7,052 bases of DNA from VGMD01 sp964552055 (GTDB taxonomy: Bacteria; Chlamydiota; Chlamydiia; Chlamydiales; 2-12-FULL-49-11), in NCBI GenBank assembly GCA_964552055.1, contig CAZKFL010000054.1, positions 1-7,052 on the forward strand. Direction: 5' to 3'. The notes below the pieces were generated by a model. The model saw nothing but the letters and a program-made list of their open reading frames with translations. It did no database searches and was not told the DNA's origin. Below, one piece after another: positions 6,110 through 7,052 of the stretch (positions within the stretch are counted from its first letter, which is position 1; each line of letters opens with the position of its first letter). The position numbers were made by a program, and so were the translations under genes.

Positions 6110-6886
6110 ATGAAAAAAATAGTTTCAATCCTTCTAATAGTGCTGACTGGTGGCTTTTTTTGCATTACAAGACCTGACCATTTTACTCCTGAAATATTAC
6201 TAGAAACGCGTACGCCAGCAGAGTCAGATTCATTTGATCTTGCAAATTTAAGTGAATTGATTGAAAAACCCTTGCATTACATTGGCAATGGTCTTGAGGC
6301 AGTTGCCTTTGTAACTCATGATGATAAATATGTTTTTAAGTTTTTTCTTAAAAGGCAAATTCTGGATAAACTCCTTTTTAAACCGAAGAAAAGATGGAAG
6401 CAATTATTTTCTAATTGGGGCAAGATTGATACAGGACATGAAACCCTAAAAAAGTACGAGTGGGCGCATGAATTTTTGCAGGATGAAACAGGAGTTCTTG
6501 CTGTTCATGCTGCAACATCAAGTTTGCAGCTACCTTTTTGCACATTAATTGATTATAGAGGTAAGAAGCAGAAGGTTGATTTAAATAAAGTCGCCTTTGT
6601 TGTGCAAAAAAAAGCCAAGATTATCACGAATTGCATGGATAGAGAGGAATTTGCAATCGTAAATTCACAGTTGAGAGAATTATTTTCTGATATTGCTCGT
6701 AAAGGGTTTGTAAGTAAAAGTCATACATTTAATCCTATGAACTTTGCCATACTAGAAGGAAGGGCTCTTATGATTGATGTGGGTAAACTGGATTTTGCGA
6801 AAGCTACGGACTCTTATGAAATTGAAGAGTCCAAATTGAATGCAAGATATATGTCATGGATGAAGCGCAAGTTGGAGCTCTATTAA
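6110..6886 (+). CDS. Exported kinase-like-fold conserved hypothetical protein B
   Basis: This 258-residue protein begins with a signal-peptide-like segment (MKKIVSILLIVLTGGFFC, 1-18) whose C18 could be a weak lipobox cysteine. Its later part reads like a kinase fold: glycine-rich IGNGLEAVAF (58-67), YVFKFF with possible ATP lysine K77, helix around E117, hinge-like VAFVVQKKAK (161-170), FNPMNFAI (207-214) resembling the catalytic-loop asparagine region, and MIDVGKLD (221-228) with D223 in a DFG-like DVG. The catalytic Asp of HxDxxxxN appears replaced (T206), so activity is doubtful. The segment ETGVLAVH (126-133) and the DVG block resemble a hypothetical family I associate with environmental Chlamydiota. 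No Shine-Dalgarno sequence precedes ATG 6110. The stop codon abuts the right repeat arm, so the 3' end could have been shaped by repeat insertion. Confidence 0.75.
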   Translation: MKKIVSILLIVLTGGFFCITRPDHFTPEILLETRTPAESDSFDLANLSELIEKPLHYIGNGLEAVAFVTHDDKYVFKFFLKRQILDKLLFKPKKRWKQLFSNWGKIDTGHETLKKYEWAHEFLQDETGVLAVHAATSSLQLPFCTLIDYRGKKQKVDLNKVAFVVQKKAKIITNCMDREEFAIVNSQLRELFSDIARKGFVSKSHTFNPMNFAILEGRALMIDVGKLDFAKATDSYEIEESKLNARYMSWMKRKLELY

Positions 6887-6950
6887 GAATCTGTTCTAAA
6901 AGCCTGTTTAATATCTTTAAAATAAGGAAAATCGGTTACGCTTACGGGGG
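6886..6950. repeat. Right arm of inverted repeat bracketing the window
   Basis: This is the reverse-complement partner of 1-60, with its outer 24 nt (6927-6950) identical. It begins at the last base of the kinase-like gene B stop codon. The inner end reads agaatctgttctaaaagcctg and the outer end is the GC-rich ggttacgcttacggggg. Relative to the left arm it has a 4-nt and a 1-nt insertion and five substitutions, so the two copies have diverged in their inner halves but not in their outer ends. Confidence 0.85.
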
Positions 6951-6964
6951 CGCTTACGGTTACG
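6935..6964. repeat. Mirror-ordered array of NTTACG hexamers
   Basis: Five consecutive 6-nt blocks read gttacg, cttacg, ggggcg, cttacg, gttacg: two copies each of two related hexamers arranged symmetrically about a G-rich block. The left window end starts in the central G/C block of the same array. This is the core of the bracketing repeat. Confidence 0.75.
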
Positions 6965-7052
6965 TGAAAGGCTGCTGCTCCGCGCAGTCGATCAAGTAAT
7001 AGTATTTTGTTAGTTCGGCGTGCAGCAGTCGTCAATTAGGATCCCCGCAACG
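6951..7052. other. GC-richer non-coding tail beyond right repeat arm
   Basis: The composition is clearly GC-richer than the coding regions, and no convincing gene is present. ctgctgc (6972-6978) can pair with gcagcag (7022-7028) across a 43-nt loop, with partial extension inward. This tail is probably the continuation of the multicopy repeat beyond the part visible at the left end. The window ends inside it. Confidence 0.5.

Noticed and set aside
1..7052. CRISPR array, tRNA, rRNA, toxin-antitoxin pair or phage defence operon
   Set aside because: I see no regularly spaced repeats, no tRNA- or rRNA-like segments and no gene with recognisable toxin, antitoxin or defence domains.

Overview
The window is AT-rich, bacterial and densely packed with genes. 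It holds eight convincing protein genes, no rRNA or tRNA that I can see, and a dispersed repeat at both ends. Best guess at source: an environmental member of the Chlamydiota (a Parachlamydia-, Simkania- or Rhabdochlamydia-like intracellular bacterium). The reasons are two kinase-like exported proteins of a type I associate with such genomes, an FkbM/glycosyltransferase fusion with a signal peptide, an atypical Nth C-terminus, low GC, and weak or absent Shine-Dalgarno sequences. This rests on recalled family resemblance; another host-associated lineage such as Dependentiae is not excluded.

Layout. Positions 1-60 are one arm of an imperfect inverted repeat. A plus-strand block follows: an exported thioredoxin-domain protein (129-884), a non-coding stretch with an inverted repeat and a terminator-like hairpin (about 907-1066), a GyrI-like ligand-binding protein (1147-1620) and mutY (1622-2656). 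The last two lie 1 nt apart. A minus-strand block converges on mutY and reads from right to left: kinase-like protein A (6047-5295), nth (5287-4670), a MazG/dCTPase-like nucleotide pyrophosphohydrolase (4630-4097) and an FkbM methyltransferase-GT2 fusion (4082-2622). The fusion overlaps the mutY 3' end by 35 bp. A second kinase-like exported protein, B (6110-6886), is divergent from A across a very short shared promoter region. Its stop codon abuts the right repeat arm (6886-6950), which is followed by about 100 nt of GC-richer non-coding sequence.

How the genes may work together. MutY (A opposite 8-oxoG), Nth (oxidised pyrimidines) and a MazG-like enzyme (removal of non-canonical dNTPs) make a neighbourhood for repair of oxidised DNA and cleaning of the nucleotide pool. 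Both glycosylases have irregular Fe-S cysteine patterns: MutY has a shortened first spacing and Nth lacks the fourth cysteine. The other theme is envelope or secretion: the thioredoxin protein, the FkbM-GT2 fusion and both kinase-like proteins all begin with a signal-peptide-like segment.

The same repeat facing inward at both ends suggests that the window is a whole contig ended by a multicopy element. I found no CRISPR array, no transposase and no obvious new defence system. The most novel material is the pair of exported kinase-like proteins, the exported methyltransferase-glycosyltransferase fusion, and the bracketing repeat with its hexamer array.
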